Shown here: one piece after another, positions 42,984 to 55,260 of the stretch
Position numbering within the stretch: the stretch's first letter is position 1
How the letters are laid out: every line of letters starts with the position of its first letter
Source of the DNA: Zantedeschia hybrid cultivar
Lineage: Eukaryota; Streptophyta; Magnoliopsida; Alismatales; Araceae
DNA: 64,000 nt
Reading direction: 5' to 3'
NCBI GenBank assembly: GCA_030544215.1
Contig: JARZZO010000003.1
Coordinates: 29,888,379-29,952,378 of the forward strand
Notes under the pieces: model-generated
The model's database searches: none
Told to the model about the DNA's origin: nothing
Seen by the model: the letters and a program-made list of their open reading frames with translations, nothing else
Translations under genes and position numbers: made by a program

Positions 42984-44307
42984 TGTGAGTGCTTAAAATG
43001 CTAGTGTGATTATCATGAAAAATCTAGGTTGTTTAGAGTGCAAAATAATCCTATTAAAAACAGAAAACTAAGTGCAGTAATCGCCAGAAACTTTTAACTA
43101 AAAAGTTCCAAAAGAAGGTTTTGATCGCCTACCTGTTTGAATGCGGAAGATATTGAGTCCTTGATTCCCCTTCCTCAGCTGGCTGAAGAAAGAGAGCCCT
43201 TTCTTGTTCTTTGTTCTTGCTGTTGAGGTTGAAGTTGAGGAGTTGAGGATCTTCCAGAAATCCTTGTGATTTGCTTCCTTGATTCTCCTTTTGATTCTCC
43301 TTTTGCTCCGTGTAGCAGAAATAGAGAGAAAAGAAATGAAGAAATTATGATGAGAACTTTAAGCAAGAATAGTATCTGTTCTAATCATGATGTTAAACAT
43401 ACGACTAAACAACAAACATACTTGTTTAATGGCTTTTGAAACCCCTTAATCAAATAGATTTTGAAAGAAATGAATGTGTTGTGTGTTGCATGGAGTGATG
43501 ATGAATGTAGAACTAATGAAATGAATGCAAAAATAAAAAGACTTATGCCCAATGGTTGAATTCTTGAATGGATGAAGATCTTGAAAGGACGCCGACTTCT
43601 GGAAATGGTAGCGCTTCGGCGTTCCGACGTTGTTGCTTTGATCTTCAACTCGCTATCGCTCAATGATAATCAACTCAAGATTACGCTTAACATTTTTAAC
43701 TCTTCAAGATGTAAGATATTTATAGGCTTCTTCTGCGTCCGTGATTAACATAGAAAAACCTCGGATTTATCCATCTTAACCAACAGATAAATATAGATTA
43801 ATTCATCTTTATCTGTAATTATCTAAAACGCGTCCAGGATGGCTGACGCCTTTCAGATTAATTAAGATAATGATAAATATCCGGAAAACTTATCTTTATC
43901 TTTATCAGGTAAAATGCGTCCACATGTGTAGACGTCTTTTACACTAATTATGATAAGGATAAACATCCGGAAGAGAAGTAGAAATAGCCTAGGAAACCTT
44001 AAACGCGTCAGCACTCACATACGCCTTTTAGCTAATTAATCAACTGATTAAAATTCAAATTTAAACGTTAAAACATGAATAAACTCTAAATCGCGTCCAC
44101 ACATGTTGACGTCTTTTAGAATTCTACATATTTTAACTGAAATTTGAGCTAAAATCAATTTAATTGATTAAATTAAACATGTCTGTTAAACCCGACACTC
44201 AAAAAGATCAATAAAAATTAACCAATGATTAAATATCAGACCATTATGAGGCATTATTATATAATATGAAATTTACTCGAAATGATGTCAAAATTAGCGT
44301 GTCTACA
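42984..44307 (-). repeat. gypsy-D 5' LTR
   Basis: 1,324 bp, same ends as the 3' LTR. TATAAATA (plus coordinates 43717-43724) lies about 590 bp into the LTR in transcript sense. GCGTC/GACGC hairpins at 43823-44120 lie upstream of the TATA box in transcript sense, so they would be in U3, the promoter DNA. Confidence 0.9.
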
Positions 44308-44312
44308 ACTAT

Positions 44313-44460
44313 TCTAGATTCATGTATCTTTATTTACTTCTTAAAAAGGCGGATGTTTTCAATGTCTTTAAGGATTTCAAAAAGGAAGTCGGGAAACAAT
44401 CAGAAAAAGTAATCAAGATAGTCAGGTCTGATAGAGGTGGCGATACTATGGTAGGTATAC
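44313..44460 (+). pseudogene. copia-C integrase core (segment 2)
   Basis: A 148 bp sliver of the copia-C integrase between gypsy-D and LTR-G. It continues FIDDY directly as SRFMYLYLL and runs through KADVFNVFKDFKKEV to VIKIVRSDRGGD. ACTAT (44308-44312) and TATAC (44456-44460) are the target copies of the two insertions. Confidence 0.88.
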
Positions 44461-46090
44461 TGTAACGACCCGCCATTCTATGACCGGAGACCCAGTCACT
44501 AAATGGATGTCGGCCCATTAACTGTAGGTTCACACCCGGATCTTATACACACATCTGGAGGAGTAAGCGTTAAACAAGATTAAATATAACATTCACACGG
44601 ATTACAAGGAAGTACAGTGCGCAGAAAATAAAGTAATAATGTCCGTACACAGTCCAACAATAATTACATGTCCAACAAATTAATTAAGTACAGGCAGAAA
44701 TAAGGTACAACAACATCGGGGCATACCCCGGGAACTGAGATAGCTGCTGGTCCGCACACCAAGGAGAACACCATGCACCGCCACACGCCACAAGGTCTAC
44801 ACCTGAAAACGCAGGGAGTGAGCCACACCAGAATTGGGCTCAGTAGGGATCATCCGATCCCCCGCCTCCCACACACACACCCACAAGTGCAGTAACAAAG
44901 ATACAGGTGATAAAGCAAGTGAAGCTGTAACATACTAGTCCCAAAATCTCGATATGAACCATGTGCATTCGAAATGTAACATGCATATTTCTAAAATCAT
45001 TCTATCAAGGAGCCTACAACTTACGTCTCGGCAAAACACACTAACCACGCCTCCGAAAGTGGGAAACACCAACCACACAGCCGTAAGTGGGGAAAACACC
45101 GTCCACACAACCGAAAGTAGGAAACACCGACCCGCTGAGACCAAACAGTAACCCCTCGGATAGCACGCTAGCTACTCCGGCCCAACTGGCTCAGGTGGTT
45201 ACTCCTTCCCTCAGCATGAGTGACTCTCCGAATGTACCACTCCGACACCGGTACTAGCTGACCCCGGGGTTCACCAGGTGACCCTCTCTCACTAGGCGTC
45301 ACCCCGCCCACGCCCCCACCAATGCTGTGCTCACGCCCCCACCAGCACAGGGTGATAAAGCGCTACAATGTCACTCCAGGTCCACAGTAACACAAAACAC
45401 CAAAACCGGGCACAGTACGATCCGGTCACGTGAAAAGCCCGCGATCCCACGACACACAACGCAGTGCCATCCGGTCATGAAGAATCCATTTCTACTGAGT
45501 ACATACTAAAGCATGCACTAACCAACTATCTAGCAGTATGAACACATTTTACTGGCATGAATTAGTGTTGTTCTATCTTGAATCGCGTCGCCCAAGGCCG
45601 ACGCCCTTCAAGTTCCCTAAACTGGTTCATAAAACACCGGCCACGGAATCTGGCCTTAAAAGGCGTCGACACCAGAGGTCGCCTTTTAAAAGGCGTCGAC
45701 ATCCTCAGATGCCATTCACACCGAAAATCCAGGAATTCCAGAAAACATTAATCAGGGGATTTCTGCCTTAAAAGGCGTCATGGTTACCCGACGCTATTCA
45801 AATCGTGTCGCCCACCCATGACGTCTTTTAGTCCCAGAATCCCGAACTGACGGACTCTCAGTCGGGGTGATTTCCTGCCTAAATGGCGTCATGATGGCCC
45901 TACGTCCTTATGAAAGGCGTCGTCCATCCATGACGTCATTTAGCGCCAGAACCCCTAACTCGTGAAACCTCGAACATGGAGGTTTCTGCCCTAAATGGCG
46001 TCGTACTGCCCTGACGTCCTTCTAAAAGGCGTCGACCAGGCAGGACGCCGTTTAGCGCCAGAAACCTGGTTCCCTGGTTCGATCCGAGGG
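44461..46090 (-). repeat. solo LTR-G, 3' portion (left piece)
   Basis: Minus-strand LTR of the gypsy-E family. It is the reverse complement of the 3' part of LTR-F (about 47795-49439) and starts TGTAACGACCCGCC, the inverted LTR end. TATAC at 44456-44460 matches 58181-58185 on the far side. At 46090 it breaks off into the truncated 5' LTR of gypsy-E; about 345 bp of LTR-G that should lie between this piece and 57610 is missing. Contains five hairpin units at 45589-46070. Confidence 0.85.
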
Positions 46091-46900
46091 TTTCTCCCTC
46101 TTTTCCTCCCACCATTTCATCTCTCCCTCCACTCTATCCTCTACCTAGCTCCTACCACTACCACCTCCACTTCCACTGCGGCGTTTTACTCTCCGGACGG
46201 CGGCCGACGTCACGGTGGAGTAAGGACGACCACGGCAGTACCGGCGGCGGCGTGGGGCGAGACGGGTGGACGGCTTGAAGCTTGGAGGAGTTCAAGTATC
46301 CGGTAGGGTGACGGTTCCCATGGCATTATGTTTAAACCATGTTTTTCCCCGTTTAAGCATGTTATGGATCTTTGGTTTTGGGGGTAGAACAAGCATGTTT
46401 AGGAGTTTTTCTTGATGATATGGGGGATTTCTACGAATGTGGTTTCCTGTTGATTGAATTGCCCCTCTTTCTCCTCCGTTTTTGGGTGATTTTTGGGGTT
46501 GTTTGGGTTGAAAAAGGGAGCCCTCGGGCTCATGGCAGACTGGTTCCTGGGGATGAAAGACGTCGTGCATGGACGACGCTTTTTTTGAAGGGCGTCGGGC
46601 CATCACGACGCCTTTTAGGCAGGAATCGCCTTACTGAGAGTCTGCCAGTTCGGGGATTCTGGGACTAAAAGACGTCATGGGTGGGCGACGCGATTTGAAT
46701 AGCGTCGGGTAGCCATGACGCCTTTTAAGGCAGAAATCCCCTGAGTAATGTTTTCTGGAATTCCTGGATTTCTGTGCTAAATGGCGTCTGAGGATGTCAA
46801 CGCCTTTCAAAAGGCGACCACTTGTGTCGACGCCTTTTAAGGTCTGATTCTGAAGACAGTGTTTTACATAAACCAGTACATGGAGCTTGAATGGCGTCGG
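46091..46900 (+). repeat. gypsy-E 5' LTR, first remaining piece
   Basis: Corresponds to 55737-56546 of the 3' LTR. Interrupted at 46900 by LTR-F; GTCGG (46896-46900) is repeated at 49440-49444. Contains hairpin units at 46553-46830. Confidence 0.88.
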
Positions 46901-49439
46901 TGTAAGGACTGAGGCTTTCGGATCCGGTTTTCGGGGTTGGACCCTGTAGTTCAGGCTCCAGTGGGGCTGAGACTCTGGTCGGATTCGCGTCGAGCGGGCT
47001 CGACGCGGTTTAAACGGCGTCCAGATATGCTGACGCGTTTTAGCCTGTGCCACGTGGGCTGGCTTTGGGTCGCGTGAGTACGGCCCTGACATGTCGTCTG
47101 AACGGCGTCTGCGAGGCACGACGCCTTTCAGACTGCGACTCTGGGTTGTCAGAATACGGCGCCAGTCTTGTCGACTGAACGGCGTCTTTCATGGAAGACG
47201 CGTTTCAGACCTCTGTCAGAGCGTTGCGCAGAGGGTTGTCAGAGCAGCCGTCACATCGACGGATAGGCGTCCGTACATCTCGACGCGTTTCAGCCAGTCT
47301 CTGGTTAACCCCGAGAGCCCTCCTTCTTTCTCTCATTTTGCTCCTCCTTCTCTCTTTCTCTCCTTCGTTCCGGCGACCCCGACATCGACCCTTCGTCCTT
47401 CCCTCCACTCCAACACTTCCCTACCTCTCACCTCTACCACCACCACTTCCTTCGCGGCGTTCCATTCTCCGGACGGCGGCCGACGTCCCGGTGGAGTGGC
47501 GGCGTCCTCGAGGGTACCGGCGGCGGTCTACGGTGCGGCGGGTCGGAGGCACGGAGCTTGGAGGAGTTCAAGAACCGGTAGGGTGACGGTTCTCTCAGTG
47601 TTGTGTTCTAAATCATGTTTTTCTCCGTTTTAAAGCATGCTATGGACCGATGGTTTTGGGGTAGAATGAGCATGTTAGGGGGTTTTTCCTTGATGGGAAT
47701 GGGAGTTTCTGTAATGTGAATTATGGATACTTTGGTTGCCCTCTTTCCCCCTCCGTTTTTGGGGCTTTTTCGGGGTATTTGGGGTTATGGGAGGATCCCT
47801 CGGATCGAACCAGGGAACCAGGTTTCTGGCTCTAAACGGCGTCGTGCCTGGTCGACGCCTTTTAGAAGGACGTCGGGGCAGTACGACGCGTTTTAGGGCA
47901 GAAACCTCCCCTGTTCGAGGTTTATCAGGCTAGGGGTTCTGGCGCTAAATGACGTCATGAGTGGTCGACGCCTTTCAGAAGGACGTCGAGTCACCATGAC
48001 GCCATTTAGGCAGAAAATCACCCCGATAACGGGATTCAGTTTGAGGACTATGGGACTAAAAGACGTCATGAGTGGCCGACGCGTTTTGAATAGCGTCGAG
48101 ACACCATGACGCCTTTTAGAGCAGAAATCCTTCCATTGTTGTTTTCTCGAATTCCTGGTTTTTCAGCGTGAACGGCGTCCGAGGATGTTGACGCCTTTTA
48201 AAAGGCGACCACTTGTGTCGACGCCTTTTAGGCCAGATTCTGAGGCCGGTATTTTCTGAACCAGTTTAGGGCGCTTGAATGGCGTCGGCCTCGGGCGACG
48301 CGATTCAAGACAGAACAACACTAATTCATGCCAGTAAAATGTGTTTACACTGCTAGATAGTCGGTTAATGCATACTGTTAGCTTATTCGATGTGCTGAAC
48401 TCTTCGTGACCGGATGACACTGCGTGGGGTGTCGTGCGACCGTGGACTTCTTCCGTGACCGGATCGCACCGTGCCGTGTTTCTGTTTCGGTGGACCTAGA
48501 GTGACAGCTGTTGTAGCGTTCTACACCCTTTGTCGGTGCGGAGGGACACAGCGCTGACGGGAGCAGTGGCGGGGTGACGCCTAGAGAGAGGGTCACCTGG
48601 TGTACCCCGGGGTTAGCTAGCTTGTACCGGTGTCGGAGTGGTACCTTCTGGAGTGTCACCTCGTGCTGGGGGAAGGAGTAACCACCTGAGCCAGTTGGGC
48701 CGGAGTAGCCAGCGTGCTCTCCGAGGGGTTACTGTTTGGTCTCAGCGGGTCTGTGTGTGCTGGGGGAAGGAGTAGCCGCCGAGGTAGCCTGCGGGCCATC
48801 CGAGGGGTTACTGTTTGGTCTCAGCGGGTCGGTGTTTCCCACTTTCGGTGACGTGGTTGACGTGTTTTACCGAGATATGAGTTGTAGGCTCCTTGATAGA
48901 ATGATTTGAGAAATATGCATGTTAGTTATTCTTGAATGCATGTGATTCTTATTGAGATATAGGCATGGAAATCATTGTCTCTTCATGGTTATTATATCCC
49001 TGCTGTACTTTCCACTTGTGGGTGTGTGTGTGTGGGATGTGGGGATCGAAGGATCCCTACTGAGTCTTTTCGTTGAGACTCACCCCTGCGGCTTTCAGGT
49101 GAGGACTCCAGGCAGACCTAGCGAGGGTTGTGCGGCTGAGTGCTGAGCGTCGTCGACTGTTGTTCCGGGGTATGCCCCGATGTAGTTGTTATCTTTATTT
49201 CTGGCCTGTATGTATAATCATTTCTTTTCTGTTGGAGTATGTAATCATTTGCTGTGTCGAGTCGCATTGTAATAACTTTTAATTTCTGCACTTTCCTTTC
49301 AATTCAATGCGATGTGAATATTTAGCTTAGTTGATTATTTATTTCCCAGACTTACTCGGATCCTGGTTTGGTTACAAGTTAATGATTCGGTACCCATTTA
49401 GTAATCGGATTCCCGATTATAGGGTGGCGGGTCGTTACA
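46901..49439 (+). repeat. solo LTR-F, inserted in the gypsy-E 5' LTR
   Basis: 2,539 bp, TGTAAGGACTGAGG... to ...GGGTCGTTACA, flanked by GTCGG on both sides (46896-46900 and 49440-49444). It is the same family as gypsy-E but a more diverged copy. No internal region, so it arose by LTR-LTR recombination. Hairpin units lie at 46984-47315 and 47829-48310. The open frames inside (for example 47091-47633) are Ser/Arg-rich LTR sequence and not genes. Confidence 0.92.
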
Positions 49440-50514
49440 GTCGGCCTTGGGCGACGCGATTCAAGACAGAACCACACTAATTCATGCCAGTAAAATGTGT
49501 TCATACTGCTAGATAGTTGGTTAGTGCATGCTTTAGTATACTCGGTAGAGATGGATTCTTCATGACCGGATGGCACTGTGTTGTGTGTAGTGCGATCGCG
49601 GGCTTTTCACGTGACCGGATCGTACTGTGCCGGGTTTTGGTGTTTTGTATTACTGTGGACCTGGAGTGACATTGTAGCACTTTATTATCCTATGCTGGTG
49701 GGGGCGTGAGCACAGCGCCGGTGGGGGCGTGGGCGGGGTGACGCCTAGTGAGAGAGGGTCACCTGGTGAACCCCGGGGTCAGCTAGTACCGGTGTCGGAG
49801 TGGTACATTCGAAGAGTCACTCATGCTGAGGGAAGGAGTAACCACCTGAGCCAGTTGGACCGGAGTAGCTAGTGTGCTATCCGAGGGGTTACTGCTTGGT
49901 CTCAGCGGGTCGAGGTTTTCCCACCGTTGTTGGTGTGGTTGGCGAGTTCTATCGAGACAGCAGTTGTGGGTTCCCTAGTCGGCTGGTTTAGAATATGCAT
50001 GTTTATTATATTTCGACTGCATGTGATTTCACGTTGAGAATTAGGAGATGTACCTACTACTGTGCTTGTTACTTTACCGTTAGCTGTACTTTGCACTTGT
50101 GGGTGTGTGCGTGGGCAGTGGGGATCGAAGGATCCCTACTGAGTCTTGTCTTGAGACTCACCCCTGCGGTTTTCAGGTGAGGACTCCCAGCAGACCTAGA
50201 GCGGCGTGTGCGGCCGTGTGTTGAGCGCCTTCAGCGGTTGTTCCGGGGTATGCCCCGATGTAGTTGTTATTTATTTCTGGCCTGTATGTTTAATTATTTC
50301 TTGTCAGTTGGAGTATGTAATTATTTGCTGTATCGAGTCACATTGTAATAATTTTAATTCCTGCACTTTCATTTCAATTCAGTGCGATGTGAATGTTTAG
50401 CTTAGTTTATTATTTATTTCCCAGACTTACTTAGATCCTGGTTTGGTTCCAAATTAATGATTCGGTACCCATTTAGTAATCGGATCCCCGATTATAGGGT
50501 GGCGGGTCGTTACA
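49440..50514 (+). repeat. gypsy-E 5' LTR, second piece
   Basis: Starts with the second GTCGG target copy and matches the last 1,064-1,070 bp of the 3' LTR, ending GGGTCGTTACA. A palindrome TTCCGGGGTATGCCCCGA lies near 50240. Confidence 0.88.
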
Positions 50515-50516
50515 GT

Positions 50517-50528
50517 TGGTATCAGAGC
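50517..50528 (+). other. gypsy-E primer binding site
   Basis: TGGTATCAGAGC, two bases after the LTR end; complement of initiator Met tRNA, as in chromoviruses of this group. Confidence 0.85.
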
Positions 50529-50671
50529 ATACGGTCTGGCAAATAAATAAATAACTAGGTTAAATGTCGTAAGTCCGGCAAATAATTACATTACCCCGTA
50601 CAGGCACGGCGGTAGCATAGGTTTTAGGACTCTAATTAGAACTTTTTGATTTTGTAATTGTAGGCGAGTAG

Positions 50672-51763
50672 ATGGCTCCCAGGAAGAGGATGCCAGTTAT
50701 TCGAGAGCGGGGAGACGTCCCTAGTGGATCCGAGGCCGAGAGGCCGAGTGTAGAGCAGTTTATGGAGGCCATGATGGACACTATGGCTCGATACCAGACG
50801 CGAGACCCTAGTGAGAGTTCTAGTGCTCGGGGAGGGTCCACAGCTACACTTGAGAGGTTCCTGAAGCTGAGGCCACCTCACTTCACCGGTCGTCCCGACC
50901 CTGATGAGGCCATTCACTGGCTTAGGGAGATAGAGAAGACGTTCGATACCATGGACTGTGCAGCAGTTGAGAGGACCCCATTGGCTACCTTCATGCTGAA
51001 GGATAGCGCCTATGACTGGTGGACCACATTGAAGAGTTTGTCTTATGAGGATAGGAGTCTTAGGGAAATTTCATGAGAAACCTTTGTTAAGGAGTTCAAT
51101 GCACAGTATTTCCCTAGACATGTCCAGAGAGCCAAGGAGAGGGAGTTTATGGATCTGACGCAGGGGAGTATGACGGTACTCGAGTATCAGGCGAAGTTTG
51201 TTTCGCTTGGACGGTTTGTGCCTTTCATATCTGGGGACGAGGAGCGTCGTACGGAGAGGTTTGTGGACGGACTGAGGCTCAGTCTGAGGAACTTCGTGGC
51301 GTCTCACTATTGCACAGATTTGGCTTCTGCGGTTAGATGTGCGGCAGCAGTGGAGGCTCAATAGAGCCAGTCAGCCCGGGAGAGAGGACTGGCTGCTCAG
51401 AGTCCAGTTCGTGGCAGGGGTAAGGCAGCGGCACCGGCTCCTTCAGTCGGATCGGGATCGTCGTCCCTCGGCTCCCGATTCAGGAGATTCTTCCGAGGCG
51501 GTGGCAGCAGTAGTGGTAGCAGCGGCAGCAACAGGCCCAGGTATGGTCAGCAGAGTCAGTCAGTGTCCAGTGCTCCGCAGGAGCCAGCTCAGAGGCTTCC
51601 GGCAGTCTGCCAGCACTGTGGTGGTGCCCATGGCAGGACTCAGTGTCCCACTCTTCCCAGGAGGTGTTTCACTTGCGGCCAGCAAGGCCATTTGGCGAGG
51701 CAGTGCCCGCAGGGGCATGGTCAGGGGCAGGGTTATGGCGATCAGAAGAAGCCGAGGACCTAG
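50672..51763 (+). pseudogene. gypsy-E gag
   Basis: From ATG 50672 (MAPRKRMPVIRERG). Capsid domain (PPHFTGRPDPDEAIHWL, ATFMLKDSAYDWW, EFNAQYFPRHVQRAKEREF, ERFVDGLRLSLRN), a Ser/Gly/Arg-rich linker and two CCHC knuckles (CQHCGGAHGRTQC and CFTCGQQGHLARQC, about 51607-51710). TGA at 51074-51076 and TAG at 51362-51364 and 51761-51763 interrupt a frame that is otherwise open. At least one of these reads as CAG changed to TAG. Gag forms the particle and binds RNA. Confidence 0.85.
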
Positions 51764-54700
51764 GGGAGAGTTCTAGCTATCACCAAGAGGGAGGCTCGCG
51801 CGTCCAACTTGGTGGAAGGTACACTTTCTGTCCTTGGGAACTCTGCACATATGTTGATTGATTCGGGTGCTTCGCATTCTTTCATTTCTGAGTAGTTCCT
51901 AGATATTCTTTCTGCACCCGTTGATGAGTTAGCTGATGGTTTGATGGTAAAGGTTCCTTCTGGAGACTTCATGATATCTTATAATTGTTTGAAGAATGTT
52001 CCCTTGACCATTGAGGGTCATGTGCTACCTGCCCAGTTGGTTGTACTTGCTATTCGTGATTTTGATATCATCCCGGGCATGGATTGGTTGGAAGCTTTTT
52101 ATGCAGAGGTGGACTGCCACAGGAAGAGGGTGCGATTCTCTATTCCGGACGTCCCGACCTTCTTTTTCCAAGGTATTAGGCTTTCTTCTCGAGGTATTCT
52201 CATTTCTGCCTTTAAGGCACGGAGGTTGCTTGCTGGTGGCTGTGAGGCTTTTCTTGCCTCTGTTGTTGCTTCTGATGTCCGTGATAGTCCCAGTCCTTGG
52301 GAGGTATCTGTAGTATGTGACTTCGTAGATGTGTTTCCTGAGGAGCTGCCTGGCCTTCCTCCTCCGCAAGAGGTCGAGTTCACCATCGAGCTTGCACCAG
52401 GTACGGCGCCCTTGTCTAAGGCCCCGTATCGGATGGCGCCGGCCGAACTCGCTGAGTTGAAGGCGCAGTTGCAGGAGTTGCTGGATAAGGGTTTCATTCG
52501 TCCCAGTACATCTCCATGGGGTGCTCCAGTTCTGTTTGTTAGAAAGAAGGATGGTTCTCTGAGATTGTGCATCAATTATAGGCAGCTGAACCAGGTGACA
52601 ATAAAGAATAAGTACCCGCTTCCAAGGATCGATGATTTGATGGATCAGCTGCAGTCCGCGAAGGTGTTTTCCAAGATCGACCTGAGATCTGGATATTATC
52701 AGATGAGGATCCGGGATGTTGATATTAGTAAGACGACTTTCAGGACTCGGTATGGACATTATGAGTTTTTGGTTATGCCCTTCGGCTTGACCAATGCTCC
52801 GGTGGCCTTTATGGATCTGATGAACCGAGTCTTCAGGACCTACCTGGACCATTTTGTGGTTGTATTTGTTGATGATATTCTGATCTATTCTTCTTCTGAG
52901 GAAGAGCACGCCGCCCATCTTCGGGCAGTGTTGCAGGTCCTGAGGGAGCACCAACTTTACGCCAAGTTTAGCAAGTGTGAGTTTTGGCTAGATGAGGTGG
53001 ACTTCCTTGGGCATGTTATTTCTAGCGAAGGTATCGCAATGGATCCAGCCAAGATCGAGGCGGTGATGGATTGGAGCAGGCCGACTTCAGTGACATCAGG
53101 AGCTTTCTGGGGCTTGCCGGTTATTACAGGCGGTTTGTTCAGGGGTTTTTTTCGATAGCAGCCCCCTTGTCGATGTTGACTCGAAAGGGAGTTCGTTTTG
53201 TGTGGACCGAGGAATGTGAGCAGAGTTTTATTGAGCCAAAAACCCACCTCACGTCAGCCCCAGTACTGGTGCTTCCATCTGGGTCAGGTGGATTTGTGGT
53301 TTACTCAGATGCGTCCCGTCGAGGTTTGGGCGCAGTCCTGATGCAGCATGGCAGGGTAGTGGCTTATGCATCTCGGCTGCTGAAGAGGCATGAGGAGAAC
53401 TATCCTACTCATGATTTGGAACTTGCAGCTGTGGTGTTTGCACTTAAGATCTGGAGGCATTACTTATATGGAGAGAAATTTCAGGTTTTCACCGATCACA
53501 AGAGCCTGAAATATGTGTTCACTCAGAGAGACATGAATTTGAGGCAGCGGAGGTGGATGGAGTTCATTAAGGATTATGACTTTGACCTTTCTTATCATCC
53601 GGGCAAGGCGAATGTGGTGGCAGACGCTTTGAGTCGGAAGACGGTCATATCATACCTTATGATTCAAGAATGGAAATTGTTCGAGCAGGTTGTGGAATCT
53701 TCCTTTAGAGTTCCACGTGAAGATGACAGAGCCGTATTGGTCAGCTTGACTGTGAGACCAGCTGTGTATCATGCTATGATTGAGGCTCAGAGGGCAGATG
53801 CTGAGTTACCACAGATTCTCCAGAGGTCAGAGGTGGAATTATAGGATGACGGTACTGTCAGGTTCAGAGGCAGACTTTATGCCCCGACTGAGGAGGACGT
53901 GCGCAGGTGTGTACTTGATGAGGCGCACCGTTCGAGATATGCAGTGCATCCTGGGACAACAAAGATGTATCATTGTTTGAGGAGGGACTTCTGGTGGCCC
54001 GGTATGAAGAAAGATGTGGCTGAATATGTGGCTAGATGTATGACTTGTCAGCAGGTTAAAGCCGAGCATCAGAGACCTGGAGGGTTGCTGCAGCCCTTGC
54101 CGATTCCAGAGTGGAAGTGGGAGCACGTGACTATGGACTTTGTGATGGGATTGCCTACATCCCCTAGCAGGAGAGATGCGATCTGGGTCATCGTTGATCG
54201 GCTGACCAAGTCGGCACACTTCCTAACCATTAGGAAGGACTGGTCGGTCGGCAAGCTGGCAAAGTTGTTTGTAGACCGGATCATCTCTCTGCACGGGGTA
54301 CCTTTGTCCATTGTATCGGATCGAGATCCGAGGTTTACTTCCAGGTTTTGGAAGAGCTTTCAGAAGGCATTGGGCACTCAGTTGGCTTTCAGCTCGGCCT
54401 ACCATCCTGAGACTGACGGGCAGTCAGAGAGGACCATTCAGACCTTGGAGGATATGCTCAGGGCATGTTGCCTAGACTGGGGAGGTTCTTGGGAGCAGCA
54501 TTTGTCCACAGTGGAATTTGCCTACAACAACAGTTACCATTCCAGCATCGGCATGGCGCCTTACGAGGCTTTGTGTGGGCGACTGTGTCGATCTCCGGTG
54601 TGTTGGTCCGAGATCGGTGAAAGGCAGATAGCGGGACCCGAGTTAGTGCAGCAGTGTGCTGAGATTGCCAGGACAGTTCGGCAGAGGTTGACCGCAGCTC

Positions 54701-55173
54701 AGAGTAGGCAGAAAAGTTATGCTGACGTCCGACGGAGACCACTTGAGTTTGAAGTTGGGGACCACGTGTTTCTCCGAGTCTCACCCTCCAAGGGTGTGAT
54801 GAGATTCGGGAAGCGAGGCAAGCTGAGTCCGCGATATATTGGGCCTTTTCCCATTCTTGCTCGAATTGGGGAAACCGCGTATCAGCTGGCCTTGCCGCCC
54901 AATCTTGCAGGGGTGCACGATGTGTTCCATGTTTCCTTGCTGAGAAAGTATGTTAAGGATCCGTCTCATGTTTTGGATTTTTCAGAGTTGGAGGTCGCTG
55001 AGGACCTGTCCTTTCCAGAGTATCCTGTTCGTATTGAGGATCGCAGAGAACAGGTCCTGCGGAACAAGATTGTACCGTTGGTCAAGGTAATTTGGCAGTA
55101 CCGCTCCGGAGGTGAGGCAACCTGGGAGCGAGAGGATGAGATGCGGGAGCAGTTCCCTTACCTCTTTTCGTAA
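51764..55173 (+). pseudogene. gypsy-E pol: protease, RT, RNase H, integrase, chromodomain
   Basis: Protease (HMLIDSGASHSFIS near 51850; TAG follows at 51893), RT (VLFVRKKDGSLRLCINYR, FSKIDLRSGYYQM, VMPFGLTNAPVAFM, VFVDDILIY near 52870), RNase H (VVYSDASRRGLGAVLMQ, DLELAAVVFALK, VFTDHKSLKYV, NVVADALSRK), integrase (HPGTTKMY, CMTCQQVKAEHQ; VTMDFVMGLP, IVSDRDPRFTS, ETDGQSERTIQT) and a C-terminal chromodomain (YPVRIEDRREQVLRNK, VKVIWQYRS, EATWEREDEM). The frame changes near 53085-53095 at the RT-RNase H border and a TAG lies at 53842-53844. From 53899 to the TAA at 55171-55173, 424 codons covering integrase and chromodomain are intact. The chromodomain would steer integration into marked heterochromatin. 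Lineage: chromovirus, Tekay/Del-like. Confidence 0.9.
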
Positions 55174-55238
55174 GTTTCCTTGTGAACTTGTATCCCTGTT
55201 TTGACCTTGTTAATTCTAGCAGTCAATTTCGGGGGCGA

Positions 55239-55260
55239 AATTCTTTTAAGGGGGGGAGAA
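55239..55260 (+). other. gypsy-E polypurine tract
   Basis: TTTTAAGGGGGGGAGAA directly before the 3' LTR start; primer for plus-strand DNA synthesis. Confidence 0.8.

Larger units (their letters stand above)
30163..44307 (-). mobile_element. gypsy-D, Tat-type Ty3/gypsy retrotransposon
   Basis: 14,145 bp, minus strand, flanked by ACTAT (30158-30162 and 44308-44312). LTRs are 42984-44307 (5') and 30163-31516 (3'), very similar apart from a 30-40 bp duplicated hairpin unit in the 3' copy. The order gag, protease plus G-patch, RT, RNase H, second RNase H, integrase, and the lack of a chromodomain, indicate the Tat branch. It has the complete structure, but stops and indels disable it. Confidence 0.9.

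Noticed and set aside
47091..47633. 180-codon plus-strand frame
   Set aside because: Lies wholly inside solo LTR-F; Ser/Arg-rich sequence from LTR DNA, open in several frames at once.
45589..48310. CRISPR-like array of regularly spaced short palindromes
   Set aside because: Repeats are degenerate hairpins inside plant LTRs with stem variation, not identical repeats with unique spacers, and no cas genes exist in this eukaryotic context.
51149..52954. Long minus-strand frames opposite gypsy-E (for example 309 codons at 52025-52954)
   Set aside because: Antisense shadow of the pol gene, which has clear protease and RT motifs on the plus strand.
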